Positions 31,141 through 40,390 of a stretch of DNA of 64,000 nucleotides are shown here, piece by piece. This DNA is from Vampirovibrionales bacterium (GTDB lineage: Bacteria; Cyanobacteriota; Vampirovibrionia; Vampirovibrionales; Vampirovibrionaceae): NCBI GenBank assembly GCA_029262635.1, contig JAJCZA010000023.1, forward strand, positions 1 to 64,000, read 5' to 3'. The notes under the pieces were generated by a model. That model was given only the letters and a program-made list of their open reading frames with translations. It was not told where the DNA came from and did no database searches. A program made the translations under genes and the position numbers. Position 1 is the first letter of the stretch. Every line of letters starts with the position of its first letter.

Positions 31141-32391
31141 TCAAAGAGTTGGCGAGGGTTCGGACTCAAGAGCAGTCGATTTCTGCTCCAGCAACTTTAG
31201 CACCCTTCTTGCCACTTCTGGCTTTGGGCTACGAGGGATTGTAACCTGAGAACCCTCTGCCAATAAAACAGTGACCTCGTTTTCATCCGATTGGAATCCA
31301 ATATCCGTCCGGCTAATATCGTTGGCGATAATGGCATCCAATGACTTGCGTCGAAGTTTATCCTGCGCATTGTCCAGCAGGTTTTCAGACTCCGCCGCAA
31401 AGCCAACGATACGCTGATGCGTTTTCTTCCGTGAGGCTAAACGACCTAAAATATCATCTGTAGGTAAAAGCCTCAGTTCAAAAGCACCTTGCCCTCGGCG
31501 TTTAATTTTCTGCTCCGCTGCCTTGACCTGAAAATCGGATACAGCCGCCGCCATAAAAAGCCAATCGGTGCGTTCAAACTGTCCTTCAAGGGCTTCCGCC
31601 AATTCAGCGCTCCGCTCCACTCGAATAACAGGATAAGGCCGCTGGTTCAACAGAGGCAAATGAACTGAACTGGTGACGATTAGAGTCACTTCGGCCCCCA
31701 TGGCATAAAGTTCATCCGCAAAAGCGACCCCCATTTTGCCAGAACTCCGGTTGGTTAACACACGAACCGGATCAATGGGTTCCCATGTACCACCAGCCGT
31801 TACTAAGACCCGCTTTCCGGAAAACAGGTGCCTTTCAGGGTGCGTTGCACGGTACAAGGCATGGAGAACAGTTTCCATAGAAGCCAGATGACCTTCACCC
31901 GTTTCTCCGCAAGCCAACAAACCCGACGAAGGCGGAATCAGGGTGATGTTTTCCAATGAAATAAGGGTCTCAACATTTTTTTGCGTTAACGGATTAAGCC
32001 ACATCCGCGTATTCATCGCCGGAGCAATGAGAAGAGGCTTCCCCGTAAACGCAATCGCCGTGGTGGTCAAAATATTGTCTGCCATACCATGAGCCAGTTT
32101 GGCTAGCATGTTCGTCGTAGCAGGCATAATCAGAAACGCATCAGCCTGCTGAGCTAGCGCAATATGCTGGGGAAGCCCATCGACATCGAGGGCCATTTCG
32201 CTTAAATGGACTTCTTCTCGGGTCAAGGAGTGCAGAGTCAAGGGCGAAATAAACCGAGTGGCTGATTCCGTCATGAGAGGAATGACCCGTTTGGCGCCTT
32301 TTCTTTGAAGCTCCCGAATTAAATCACAGGCACGATAGGCGGCAATACCGCCACAAATGCCCACCAGTAAGGTTTTTCCTTGAAAATTCAT
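31141..32391 (-). CDS. coaBC: bifunctional phosphopantothenoylcysteine decarboxylase / phosphopantothenate-cysteine ligase
   Basis: 416 residues catalysing two consecutive coenzyme A steps. CoaC half: VGICGGIAAYRACDLIRELQ (flavin domain), the catalytic His in PQHIALAQQAD, PATTNMLAKLAHGMADN, PAMNTRMW and the lid cysteine in GLLACGETGEGHLA. CoaB half: VLVTAGGTWEPIDPVRVLTN, then RSSGKMGVAFADE and DIISRTDIGF-like NDISRTDIGFQSDEN. Domain order and length are normal. Confidence 0.95.
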   Translation of the reverse strand: MNFQGKTLLVGICGGIAAYRACDLIRELQRKGAKRVIPLMTESATRFISPLTLHSLTREEVHLSEMALDVDGLPQHIALAQQADAFLIMPATTNMLAKLAHGMADNILTTTAIAFTGKPLLIAPAMNTRMWLNPLTQKNVETLISLENITLIPPSSGLLACGETGEGHLASMETVLHALYRATHPERHLFSGKRVLVTAGGTWEPIDPVRVLTNRSSGKMGVAFADELYAMGAEVTLIVTSSVHLPLLNQRPYPVIRVERSAELAEALEGQFERTDWLFMAAAVSDFQVKAAEQKIKRRGQGAFELRLLPTDDILGRLASRKKTHQRIVGFAAESENLLDNAQDKLRRKSLDAIIANDISRTDIGFQSDENEVTVLLAEGSQVTIPRSPKPEVARRVLKLLEQKSTALESEPSPTL

Positions 32392-32433
32392 CTTATTAAT
32401 CTACATTAAAGCCAAGGCAAATACCAGACCGCT

Positions 32434-33279
32434 TTAGCCCTCGATCACCCCAACCCGAGGCCCCCCATTGGGTCGGTCCTGTTTTATCGACTGATCGGAT
32501 TGGCCTATCAGGCTGAGTTCTTTTTTGGCCTTTCTCATACCACCCACCGAAGTTAATAGAATAGCCAGCGTCAAGGAAAGTGCAAAGAGCATACGGTCTT
32601 CTTTATTTCCAATTTCCCGGCCAGCATCAGTAAATAAGCGATCCGAAGCAGCTTTTGTCTCTTGAACATAAGCGGGGTCGGCTTCTAATAAAAACTCATC
32701 GAGCATTCGGTGGAGAATGGGCTTGATTTGGTGATAATGCTTAACCCCTTTCAGCGCCTTAAAATAACCTTCAAGCACTTCCGGTTGATTCTTCGAGACT
32801 TGCGCCAGTTGTTCGAACATCTCCTGTTTCACGCTTTCAAACGCTTTATCTGATGAGCCACCGTGACTCTTTAATGCTTTTTCGTGAGCCGCCCACAGAT
32901 CCGCCAGATGCACAACAACGGACTGATTAAAAATCTCTTGTTTGATTTGATTTAAATCGCTCATCCCTGAAGTCGGAACCAACTGAAAAGGCATTTTTTT
33001 CGTTTGTTCTAAAATGGGTCTTAAATCTGATTTTAGCTCGGGCTTACTCAAAAAAAGCCAGCTCGTATGAAAGGTCGCGCCGACAAAGGCAAGAGCAGCC
33101 ATAAAGCGGCTAAACCATAGAATACCTCGTGGGTACTTTTGAAATAGGCCTTTGGAAGAGCCCTTAGCTTTCTCTCCAAAGTGTACGGGTGAATGAAACG
33201 CTTTCTGTGGATAATTCTCTCCCGCTACGACCTGCCCGGAACCGGAAGGTGAATAAACCACAGGGTTAATTGCCATCAT
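32434..33279 (-). CDS. hypothetical membrane protein with N-terminal FG motif
   Basis: 281 residues. A disordered leader (NPVVYSPSGSGQVVAGENYP) ends at HSPVHFGEKAKG, the shared motif. Two membrane segments follow: ILWFSRFMAALAFVGATFHT (~residue 55) and MLFALSLTLAILLTSVGGM (~residue 230). Between them is a helical domain of about 150 residues. No family recognised; probably lineage-specific. Confidence 0.65.
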   Translation of the reverse strand: MMAINPVVYSPSGSGQVVAGENYPQKAFHSPVHFGEKAKGSSKGLFQKYPRGILWFSRFMAALAFVGATFHTSWLFLSKPELKSDLRPILEQTKKMPFQLVPTSGMSDLNQIKQEIFNQSVVVHLADLWAAHEKALKSHGGSSDKAFESVKQEMFEQLAQVSKNQPEVLEGYFKALKGVKHYHQIKPILHRMLDEFLLEADPAYVQETKAASDRLFTDAGREIGNKEDRMLFALSLTLAILLTSVGGMRKAKKELSLIGQSDQSIKQDRPNGGPRVGVIEG

Positions 33280-33364
33280 AAAAATGCTCCTTTTCAGTTT
33301 CTGAACATCAGCTTACTACAACCGTATAAATTGTGAAAAGAAAAGCTCAAATTAACTAACAAAA

Positions 33365-33393
33365 AACCCTTTGATTCATTGAATCAGAGGGTT
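33365..33393 (-). terminator. terminator of tRNA-Leu
   Basis: 13-bp stem (AACCCTCTGATTC with its near-complement, one G-U pair) around ATT, followed leftwards by TTTTTTG. It begins a few bases after the tRNA end. Confidence 0.85.
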
Positions 33394-33398
33394 AAAAT

Positions 33399-33480
<82 letters not shown>

Positions 33481-33657
33481 TCTTTGAATTGGGTTTGTAG
33501 TGTATCATTACTCAAGAGGGCTATCAAGAAAAATTCCAAAGCGATAGGCTGGCCTGCCTCGAACCCGTATTCAATTTTTTTAGGACTTATAAAAAAAGAC
33601 CGCCTTTTCCAAGAATGGGCGCCCTTTTGTTAGAGGAAGATAAGAGAAATAAGAGGT

Positions 33658-33963
33658 TTAAGCGCTTAAAGCGAGCCGGTTTCCAACCCCTGTAGGTGGC
33701 TGTGCTGGATTTTTAAGTTCAAAAGACGTCGGAACTACAGCTTGCCCAAATCGAGGGTTTTTTGTCGTTTGCTTTAATAGAGGACAATTGGGGCCGTCTT
33801 CACAGAGTCCAGGAGGAAGGATATAGTTTGTTTCAGGGCGGCCAGCGACAATGCTAAACATGGGTTGGGATCTCCCGATTGTAGAATGTTGTTTTTGATT
33901 TTTTAAATCTGTATAGACATCGGTTGATGAGTGGTGTCTATGGTTAGAAGATAAACGAACCAC
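33658..33963 (-). CDS. hypothetical protein, 101 aa
   Basis: GTG-started frame without a clear ribosome binding site. The sequence is low in structure and rich in Pro, Asn and Ser (GRPETNYILPPGLCEDGPNC), with a Cys pair and NPRFGQAVVP, which distantly recalls the FG motif elsewhere. No family recognised; could be a chance frame. It lies downstream of an otherwise empty stretch following tRNA-Leu. Confidence 0.4.
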   Translation of the reverse strand: MVRLSSNHRHHSSTDVYTDLKNQKQHSTIGRSQPMFSIVAGRPETNYILPPGLCEDGPNCPLLKQTTKNPRFGQAVVPTSFELKNPAQPPTGVGNRLALSA

Positions 33964-34092
33964 AATGAAATATCAACCTAACCTTGGTTAGTACGAACAA
34001 AATTTAACAAAACTTTATGATCATATGAAAAGCATTGACCACTAAAAGGGGAGGGTGGGGAAAGGAATCATTATTAGTATTTCCCGCTCAAA

Positions 34093-34467
34093 TTATGGAT
34101 GGTCAATGTGCTTTTCATCATCAAAAGCGGTGGGCACAATCACTCGTCCGGGCAACCCCACCCCATGGATTCCCTTCCGGAACAACCGCCGGAAAATCGG
34201 GTGATTGTCTACGCCTATGAGTTCACTTCGATCGTAGGTTGCCGTAATACCGGCCTTATTACTTAGCTCAACCCGACCATTTTCCGCATGCCGCCAGTAA
34301 CATTTTCGACAAATGCGGTTACCCGTTAAGTAAAACGTATAAGCTTTATCCCTCTTAATCTTGCTCGTTCGGATTTTAGCTCCGAAAACAGGCGGTTTCC
34401 CCAATAAACCCAACAACAGGAAAGGGATTAAGCTGGCAACCACAAGCATTTGTTTCGTCTGTCGCAT
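34093..34467 (-). CDS. secreted hypothetical protein with CxxC
   Basis: 124 residues. Signal peptide MLVVASLIPFLLLGLLGKPP-like at the N-terminus; the mature part contains RICRKCYWRHAENGRVELSN. Possibly a small exported protein that binds metal or haem-like groups, but no family is recognised. It follows the alpha/beta hydrolase-like gene's end by 40 bases in opposite order on the same strand. Confidence 0.55.
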   Translation of the reverse strand: MRQTKQMLVVASLIPFLLLGLLGKPPVFGAKIRTSKIKRDKAYTFYLTGNRICRKCYWRHAENGRVELSNKAGITATYDRSELIGVDNHPIFRRLFRKGIHGVGLPGRVIVPTAFDDEKHIDHP

Positions 34468-34506
34468 TAAACTAGGCTTTAACCCTCTATTTATATCCTT
34501 TTCATT

Positions 34507-35610
34507 TTAGTCCGATTTCTTATTAAAGGAAACGGCTCGGCCAACAATCCATCGGTGAATGCTTTTCCCCATGCGTAGCAAGATGTCAGGCTCCTGAATT
34601 AGGTTATTACCGACAGGGGTTCCATTATCCAATCGATTATAAAGGATCATTTGTTTATCGGGTGAGGCGATTTTCTGATGAACCTGATGAGTCGTCGTCG
34701 GGTTAACAAGGCTATCCACTTCGTTCATTAGCGTTAACACGGGGACATTAATGAATTCAGAGGACTCCTGAGACACCTGCATCATTTTTTTCATCGTAAC
34801 CCAGCTATCAGGTGTAAGTCGTGTCACCTTTTCTGAATAGCCCTTACTGGCTAAAGGGGTCTGTGCATAGGCTTCGGGAAAAGGAATAGGCTGCCAGGGG
34901 AGCCCTATTTTTTGTAAGATTCGCTGGAGGTGATAGTTGAAACGGAACCTTCTGGAAACAGAGGCTTCTGAAAATTGAAACGTTGGAGAAATCAACACCA
35001 GACCTTTAATTTTTTTGTTGTCTGAACGAGTACTGGAAAGTAACGTGGCCAGTATTCCTCCTAAATTTTGCCCGATTAAGAAGACAGGGACCTCATGGGT
35101 TTTACTTAACCACTCGAGAGCATCATAAACTTGAGAGACTAGCTGGTTGGGGGTTTGAATATCTCCAACCGGGGAGCCGGAAGAGGAGGACTCAGAGTTA
35201 GAATTTTTGTACCCTAAGTCCTCAATATCCAATCCGTAAACCTGTGGATGCTGATCTGAAAGGAGGCAGGCCAGAGGTCCCATTTCGGCGGATGTGCTGT
35301 TTTCGCCATGAACGAATAAAATGGACGGGTCTTTTTTAAACGCATTGCCTTTTTTCTCACTTTCCACCGAGGGTCGCCAGAGGCGCATCTTCAGCTCGCC
35401 GTCGTAGGGTCGCTGAATTGTAAATACTTCTGAACGGGCTTCAAGTTGCTCTGTGGATAAGATCGGTAGGCTGGTTGGCGTGATTTCAGCTTTGCCTCCA
35501 TCACTTTTTCCAGAAAAGCGGATGGCAAATTGGTTTTTAACGAGGGGCTTTCCGGATAAATGCCTCGTTTTCAATAAAGGTTGTGAGAGAGTATTGCGCT
35601 GAATTTGCAT
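34507..35610 (-). CDS. alpha/beta-hydrolase-fold protein lacking the catalytic serine
   Basis: 367 residues from the ATG at 35610 (GGGG nine bases before; a GTG at 35631 is in frame). After a leader ending QFAIRFSGKSDGGKAE, the fold begins with ILFVHGENSTSAEMGPLACL (oxyanion HG) and YGLDIEDLGY. The nucleophile elbow reads LIGQNLGGILATLL: the G-x-S-x-G serine is Asn. The acid is plausible in LMNEVDSLVNP, but the usual catalytic His region (LYNRLDNGTPVGNN) has none. It looks like a serine-aminopeptidase-type hydrolase that has become a binding protein or uses another mechanism. Confidence 0.75.
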   Translation of the reverse strand: MQIQRNTLSQPLLKTRHLSGKPLVKNQFAIRFSGKSDGGKAEITPTSLPILSTEQLEARSEVFTIQRPYDGELKMRLWRPSVESEKKGNAFKKDPSILFVHGENSTSAEMGPLACLLSDQHPQVYGLDIEDLGYKNSNSESSSSGSPVGDIQTPNQLVSQVYDALEWLSKTHEVPVFLIGQNLGGILATLLSSTRSDNKKIKGLVLISPTFQFSEASVSRRFRFNYHLQRILQKIGLPWQPIPFPEAYAQTPLASKGYSEKVTRLTPDSWVTMKKMMQVSQESSEFINVPVLTLMNEVDSLVNPTTTHQVHQKIASPDKQMILYNRLDNGTPVGNNLIQEPDILLRMGKSIHRWIVGRAVSFNKKSD

Positions 35611-35874
35611 ATCGTTATTCCCCTTTCCCACAAGTCATACAAGTAGGAGCTGTCCTTCCCCTTCTTGTGCAGGGTTCACTCTTATAAATCGTTCTATACT
35701 TACTATAAGTAAAAAGAAAAAAGGTGACAATGGATAAATGCCCATGGGATCGACCACGTAGAGACAGCAAATCATAGAATCCGATGCTTTTCTCTTGATC
35801 TCAAAGTATTTCGGTAATAATATAGGGTTCCTTTAAAGACGAATAGTAAACAATACGATCTGGAGACGTTTCCA

Positions 35875-36456
35875 ATGAAACTTGAAATCCACCCGGAATA
35901 CCACCAAGTTAAAGCCACCTGTGTTTGTGGTCACATCATATCCATTGGCTCAACCCAACCTTCTATTTCGGTTGAGATTTGCGAGAATTGTCATCCGTTC
36001 TATACGGGACAGCAAAAAATTATTGATACTGAAGGGCGTGTAGAACGCTTCAAAAAACGGCTTGAGCAAAAACAGGCCGCTACAATAGAGGAAGCTGAGA
36101 AGCCGAAGCTCGAAGTGCTTGATAACCCGGCGGGCAGTAAAGCTGAGAAAAAGAAAAAACGGGCAGAAGCCAAAGCGGCTGAAAAGCAGAAAAAAGCGGA
36201 AGAAAAAGCGGTACGCGAAAAGGCAGCGGCTGAAGCACAGGCGAAAAAAGACGCTGAAAAAGCGGCTCGTTTGGAGAAAGAAGCCCAAAAGAAAGCCGAA
36301 GAGGCTAAGGTTGAAGCGCCAGCGGCTGAAGAAGTTAAAGCTGAAGAAACCAAGGTTGAAGAGGCTAAAGCTGAAGCGCCAACGGCTGAAGAAGTTAAAA
36401 CTGAAGAAACGGCTAAGACTGAAACGGCGACTGCTGAGAACCCTGAAGAAAAATAG
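35875..36456 (+). CDS. rpmE: ribosomal protein bL31 with long charged C-terminal extension
   Basis: 193 residues; normal bL31 is about 70. Residues 1-70 are bL31: MKLEIHPEYHQVKATCVCGH, a second Cys pair in ICENCHPFYTGQQKIIDTEG and the zinc-binding layout of the Cys-containing form. The remaining ~120 residues are Lys/Ala/Glu repeats (KAAEKQKKAEEKAVREKAAA, then acidic EEVKAEETKVEEAKAEAPTA). Ribosome binding site GGAG. Followed by prfA, a common neighbour. The extension is basic first and acidic last. It might contact rRNA or other factors; a function is not known to me. Confidence 0.88.
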   Translation: MKLEIHPEYHQVKATCVCGHIISIGSTQPSISVEICENCHPFYTGQQKIIDTEGRVERFKKRLEQKQAATIEEAEKPKLEVLDNPAGSKAEKKKKRAEAKAAEKQKKAEEKAVREKAAAEAQAKKDAEKAARLEKEAQKKAEEAKVEAPAAEEVKAEETKVEEAKAEAPTAEEVKTEETAKTETATAENPEEK

Positions 36457-36543
36457 CCTTTTAAATTTTGAAACCCTGAAATTTGACGTGTTCACGCACC
36501 ATGATTTCAGGGTTTTTTGCGACAGATTAATGAGGGCGACCCC

Positions 36544-37635
36544 ATGCAAAAACTCATCTCAAAGCTCGAATCCATCGAAAAAACTTATCACGCTCTGGGT
36601 GAAGAGCTTTCGACACCTGAAGTGCTCAAAGACTCCAATAAACTCCGGGAGCTATCGAAAAAACGGTCGGCTTTGGAAGATACCATTGAGGCGTTTAATC
36701 GGTGGAAGCTTCTGTCTGCCGAAGTTGAAGATTCGGAAGAACTAATTAAAAATGAAGCAGACGAAGAAATGCGAGCCTTTCTATCGGATGAGATCGAGCG
36801 GGCAACCCAACAAAAAGCCGAAGAAGAAGAGAACCTGCGAATTCTCCTCCTACCGAGTGACCCCAATGATGACAAGGATATTATGCTTGAAATCCGGGGT
36901 GGTGCCGGGGGCGATGAGGCAAACATCTTCGCTTCGGACTTGATGCGTATGTACCTTCGCTATGCGGAAAAGAAACGGTGGAAGACCGAAATTGTTAACG
37001 TAAACGAGTCAGATCATGGCGGGGTAAGCGAAGCCATGATTGAAATTCGAGGGACCCAAATCTATAAACAGATGAAATACGAGTCCGGCGTTCACCGGGT
37101 TCAGCGGGTTCCGGTCACTGAATCTCAGGGTCGGGTTCACACTAGCACGGCAACCGTTGCCGTCATGCCAGAAACCGAAGATGTGAATATTGAAATCAAT
37201 CCGGCGGATGTCGAAATTATTACCGCACGGAGTGGTGGTGCGGGCGGACAAAATGTTAACAAGGTAGAAACAGCAGTTCGGTTGACTCATAAGCCGACAG
37301 GTATCCAAATTCACGTAACCAAAGAACGCAGTCAGCATAAGAACCGGGAAATTGCGATGAGCATCCTGAAAGTGAAATTGCATGAAATCGAAACCGAGAA
37401 GCAGAATAAAGAGATCACCGATCTCCGTCGCTCTCAGGTCGGTACAGGCGACCGAAGCGAACGAATTCGAACCTATAATTACCCGCAAGATCGAGTGACC
37501 GACCATCGGATTGGTCAGAACTTTGCTTTGTCTCCGGTTATTGAGGGCGAGCTGGACGGTGTTGTTGAACAGCTGGTGTTGGCTGATCAAAAGGCGAAAA
37601 TGGAAAAGCTGGCCGAACAAGGAGACGATGCATGA
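36544..37635 (+). CDS. prfA: peptide chain release factor 1
   Basis: 363 residues from the ATG eight bases after GAGGG (a TTG at 36517 is in frame). It reads UAA/UAG and triggers peptide release. [19 protein letters not shown] carries the GGQ catalytic motif; [20 protein letters not shown] holds the region after the recognition tripeptide. The N-terminal coiled-coil domain is present. Ends in an ATGA overlap with a methyltransferase gene. Confidence 0.95.
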   Translation: MQKLISKLESIEKTYHALGEELSTPEVLKDSNKLRELSKKRSALEDTIEAFNRWKLLSAEVEDSEELIKNEADEEMRAFLSDEIERATQQKAEEEENLRILLLPSDPNDDKDIMLEIRGGAGGDEANIFASDLMRMYLRYAEKKRWKTEIVNVNESDHGGVSEAMIEIRGTQIYKQMKYESGVHRVQRVPVTESQGRVHTSTATVAVMPETEDVNIEINPADVEIITARSGGAGGQNVNKVETAVRLTHKPTGIQIHVTKERSQHKNREIAMSILKVKLHEIETEKQNKEITDLRRSQVGTGDRSERIRTYNYPQDRVTDHRIGQNFALSPVIEGELDGVVEQLVLADQKAKMEKLAEQGDDA

Positions 37636-38639
37636 TATCAACTGCCAACAGCGAACGTATTCAGGATGCGATTTATGGGTTTACTCGAAGTCGTCTTCTC
37701 TTTACGGCTGTGGATCTTCGGCTTTTCACCCATATCTACGAAGGTAAAAACACCATCGAGCAGCTTACGCCGACTCTGGATGCAAACCCGCGTGCCCTAC
37801 GCATGTTTATGGATGGCTTGATAGGCACTGGTTTTTTAGAGAAAGAAAAAGGCGTTTATACTCTACCCAAAGATGTTGAAAACTATCTGGTTCAGTCATC
37901 AGCCAACTATATTGGCGGAATGGTTAAACACGGCAAGCGTCTTTATGATAATTGGGGGTTGTTACGGGATGTTATCCGTTCAGGCATGCCAGCCGGTGGT
38001 GCTCAGGCCTTGACCCATATTGAAGAACATTTTTCTGAACTGGTTAAAGGCTTATATGTTTCCAATTTTAAAACCGCTCAGGAACTGGCTACCGCACTCG
38101 CCATTGGTGATGAACAGAACACGGAACTGAATATTCTGGACGTTGCCGGAGGCTCTGCCGTCTGGTCCATTGTTATGCTGGAAAAAGATCCCAAAAGTCA
38201 GGCCACGGTTATTGATTACCCTAGAGTTATTGAAGTGGCCAAGGAATACATCCAAAGTCATGGGCTAAGTGATCGTTACAGTTATATTCCAGGGGATCTG
38301 GAAGTATTGAAGTTTCCAGAAAGCCAGTATGATCTGGCGATTCTGGCTAACATTTGTCATGCGATTGGTCCGGAGGCCTCCGAAAAACTGATTGCTGACG
38401 TGGCTAAATCCCTTAAACCGGGCGGACGTATTGCCATTGTTGATTTCGTTCCAGATGATGGACGCTCTCGGCAAGGGTGGCCGCTCATTTTTGGGGTTAA
38501 TATGCTTATTAGTACGGATAGCGGTGATGTGTTTACTCAGGCCCAGTATAAAACCTGGTTTGAGAAAGCTGGACTCACATTTAAGGACGCCAAAGAGCTA
38601 GAGTCAGAAGTGACCACCCTCATTGCCCAAAGAAATTAG
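37632..38639 (+). CDS. SAM-dependent O-methyltransferase (dimerising, acetylserotonin-type)
   Basis: 335 residues. N-terminal dimerisation winged helix ([33 protein letters not shown]). AdoMet fold: [62 protein letters not shown]. This is the family of small-molecule O- or C-methyltransferases (hydroxyneurosporene, acetylserotonin). It overlaps prfA by four bases, the position where prmC (the RF1 glutamine methyltransferase) commonly sits. It lacks the N-P-P-Y motif of PrmC, so it is not PrmC. Substrate unknown. Confidence 0.85.
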   Translation: MISTANSERIQDAIYGFTRSRLLFTAVDLRLFTHIYEGKNTIEQLTPTLDANPRALRMFMDGLIGTGFLEKEKGVYTLPKDVENYLVQSSANYIGGMVKHGKRLYDNWGLLRDVIRSGMPAGGAQALTHIEEHFSELVKGLYVSNFKTAQELATALAIGDEQNTELNILDVAGGSAVWSIVMLEKDPKSQATVIDYPRVIEVAKEYIQSHGLSDRYSYIPGDLEVLKFPESQYDLAILANICHAIGPEASEKLIADVAKSLKPGGRIAIVDFVPDDGRSRQGWPLIFGVNMLISTDSGDVFTQAQYKTWFEKAGLTFKDAKELESEVTTLIAQRN

Positions 38640-38666
38640 GGGTGGGGATTCAAGATAATAATAGAC

Positions 38667-38699
38667 AAAGCCCGTCCTGATTCATTCGGGACGGGCTTT
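38667..38699. terminator. bidirectional terminator
   Basis: A perfect 11-bp stem AAAGCCCGTCC / GGACGGGCTTT with an 11-base loop and T-rich flanks on both strands, 28 bases after the methyltransferase stop and 25 bases before the convergent gene end. Confidence 0.88.
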
Positions 38700-38723
38700 A
38701 GTTTGCTTATGCGCAGATTGAGT

Positions 38724-39110
38724 TTAGAAGCGATCCCACCATTGGAAGCCTTCTTGACCACTCTTAACCGCCTGCTCCGGGAAACCGCTGAGGAATCCAA
38801 CGGGAATGGCAACAGCCGTGCCAATCAGGCCTACGGGTACGAGTAGTGGGTTTTCATCGGCTTCGCCAAATGTGTTCTCGGCAAATTTCTTTTCGGTTTC
38901 AATGATGCCTTTAACACCGCCAACAAGCGCGCCAGCGCCCAAGCCAACAACGCCAGTTACAGCGCGAAGCGGAAAGCTGACTAAGCCCCATGCTAACGGG
39001 TTATCACTGGTCATCGGACCATCTTCATCTTCTGCATAAGAAGTCATGCCGAGTTGACCGACCATGGCTAACATGAGAAGGGATGCGGCTATTTTTTTAT
39101 TAAACTTCAT
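38724..39110 (-). CDS. secreted hypothetical protein with Gly-rich hydrophobic segments
   Basis: 128 residues. Signal peptide IAASLLMLAMVGQLGMTSYA, cleaved before EDEDGP. The mature part has two hydrophobic Gly/Ala/Val segments (AVTGVVGLGAGALVGGVKGI and VPVGLIGTAVAIPVGFLSGF), which may be membrane hairpins. No family recognised. Confidence 0.6.
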   Translation of the reverse strand: MKFNKKIAASLLMLAMVGQLGMTSYAEDEDGPMTSDNPLAWGLVSFPLRAVTGVVGLGAGALVGGVKGIIETEKKFAENTFGEADENPLLVPVGLIGTAVAIPVGFLSGFPEQAVKSGQEGFQWWDRF

Positions 39111-39260
39111 ATTTTCTCCCCTAAACTATTACAAATACAAATAATTAAAGAGTGTAAATTTTTATTACACACCGCAATTTTAAGGGATCTTAATCAAAAG
39201 GGGAATAGAAAATAACAAATGAGGAAGCTTTTTAGTTGCCTAAAACAAGAGGGCTGACAA

Positions 39261-39297
39261 AACAGACCCCTTCAAAATCTAAATGAAGAGGTCTGTT
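39261..39297 (-). terminator. terminator of the Pro/Gln-rich protein gene
   Basis: AACAGACC-CTTCA pairs with TGAAG-GGTCTGTT (14-bp arms with one mismatch, 9-base loop), followed leftwards by TTGTC and rightwards by GTTTTCCCTATTTTT. It can work on either strand. Confidence 0.75.
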
Positions 39298-39325
39298 GTT
39301 TTCCCTATTTTTCTCTTTTCCCTTA

Positions 39326-40390
39326 TCAGCCGATTCTGGTTAAGTTAAATCCACCACTGGGGTTAATACTAGAATTGACCATGCCAAACGGCCCGGAGAG
39401 GAAATGGTTGAAAGACCCAAATCCATTATCAGTTGAGGCCGCCGTGCCAAAAACATTGTTGATAAAGCTATTGCTACCGCCACCTGGCGTTGTCGCAAAC
39501 GACCGGGTTTCAAACGGGTTATTGAGGAATTGTGCAATGCCACCGTTAGGACTTAGGGAAACCCCTTGTTGCTGGAACGGATTAGTCTGTAACTGGTTGG
39601 TTCCACCAAACGGAGTAATACCAAAACTGTCAATGTTTTGAGGCGGTCTGGGCGCAAAGAACGGCTGGAATTGAGTCGTTGGCATGCCTCCTTGTAGTGC
39701 GCCTCCAATGGTTTGGGGGCCTCCGGGTCCGGCGATCATCTGATTGGGACTCACCCCAAGCGGTAAGGCGCCTGCCGATTGCTGAGGAGCAAATACCTGC
39801 TGGGCAAATGAGGGTTGAGGGCTAAACCCTGGAGGTAAAGCCGGTGAAAACCCTTGAGGTTGGAATTGGGGTTGCTGGGGTGCGAAAAACTGGGGTTGTT
39901 GGGGTTGAAATCCATTGGCTCCTAATACGGGGCTCATACCGGGTGTACCGCCAAAATAAGGCGTTGGTTGGGGTTGTTGAGGCACCGGTGGATAGGTTGG
40001 ATAAGGGTAAGGCTGGGGTTGTGGTTGGGGTGTTGGATACGGCTGAGGCCCGTACTGTGGTTGTTGAGGCACCGGTGGATAGGTTGGATAAGGGTAAGGT
40101 TGGGGTTGTGGTTGGGGTGTTGGATACGGCTGAGGCCCGTACTGGGGTTGTTGAGGCTCAGGCTGTTGGGTATTGAGCATTTTCTCAAACAGTCCCATGG
40201 TTACTTTCATCATATCCAAGATCATCGGCGCTAAAGTCTGACCGAGATCAACAGGCACTTGTGTATCTGGTGTCTGATTTCCCGTACCATAACCATAGGG
40301 TTGAGCCGCAGGTGTGACAGCAGAAGTATATCCACCTGCATATCCTCCTTGCCCTTGAGCTGGCATTGTAGCGGCATTATAAATTGGCAT
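39326..40390 (-). CDS. Pro/Gln/Tyr-rich repetitive protein
   Basis: 354 residues of low complexity. A short N-terminal region ends in a helix (LAPMILDMMKVTMGLFEKML). Then come two exact 29-residue repeats containing QPYPTPQPQPQPYPYPTYPP, followed by Gln/Pro/Phe-rich sequence (FFAPQQPQFQPQG), and a C-terminal set of ~27-residue repeats built on N-P-F and G-G (NPFQQQGVSLSPNGGIAQFL). No signal peptide. Probably an intrinsically disordered scaffold or surface-associated protein; function unknown. Confidence 0.65.
   Translation of the reverse strand: MPIYNAATMPAQGQGGYAGGYTSAVTPAAQPYGYGTGNQTPDTQVPVDLGQTLAPMILDMMKVTMGLFEKMLNTQQPEPQQPQYGPQPYPTPQPQPQPYPYPTYPPVPQQPQYGPQPYPTPQPQPQPYPYPTYPPVPQQPQPTPYFGGTPGMSPVLGANGFQPQQPQFFAPQQPQFQPQGFSPALPPGFSPQPSFAQQVFAPQQSAGALPLGVSPNQMIAGPGGPQTIGGALQGGMPTTQFQPFFAPRPPQNIDSFGITPFGGTNQLQTNPFQQQGVSLSPNGGIAQFLNNPFETRSFATTPGGGSNSFINNVFGTAASTDNGFGSFNHFLSGPFGMVNSSINPSGGFNLTRIG
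39972..40145. repeat. two near-identical 87-bp tandem repeats
   Basis: The unit starting GGTTGTTGAGGCACCGGTGG occurs at 39972 and 40059, with the start of a third copy at 40146. Copies differ by only a few bases and the period is a multiple of three, so the frame of the host gene is preserved. Recent expansion is likely. Confidence 0.85.

Noticed and set aside
35950-36549. Long minus- and alternate-frame ORFs (Phe/Arg-rich) over the bL31 tail
   Set aside because: They are mirror images of the Lys/Ala/Glu repeat; low complexity keeps all frames open.
39844-40234. Plus-strand repetitive ORFs over the Pro/Gln-rich gene
   Set aside because: Antisense shadow of the 87-bp repeats; no start signals.
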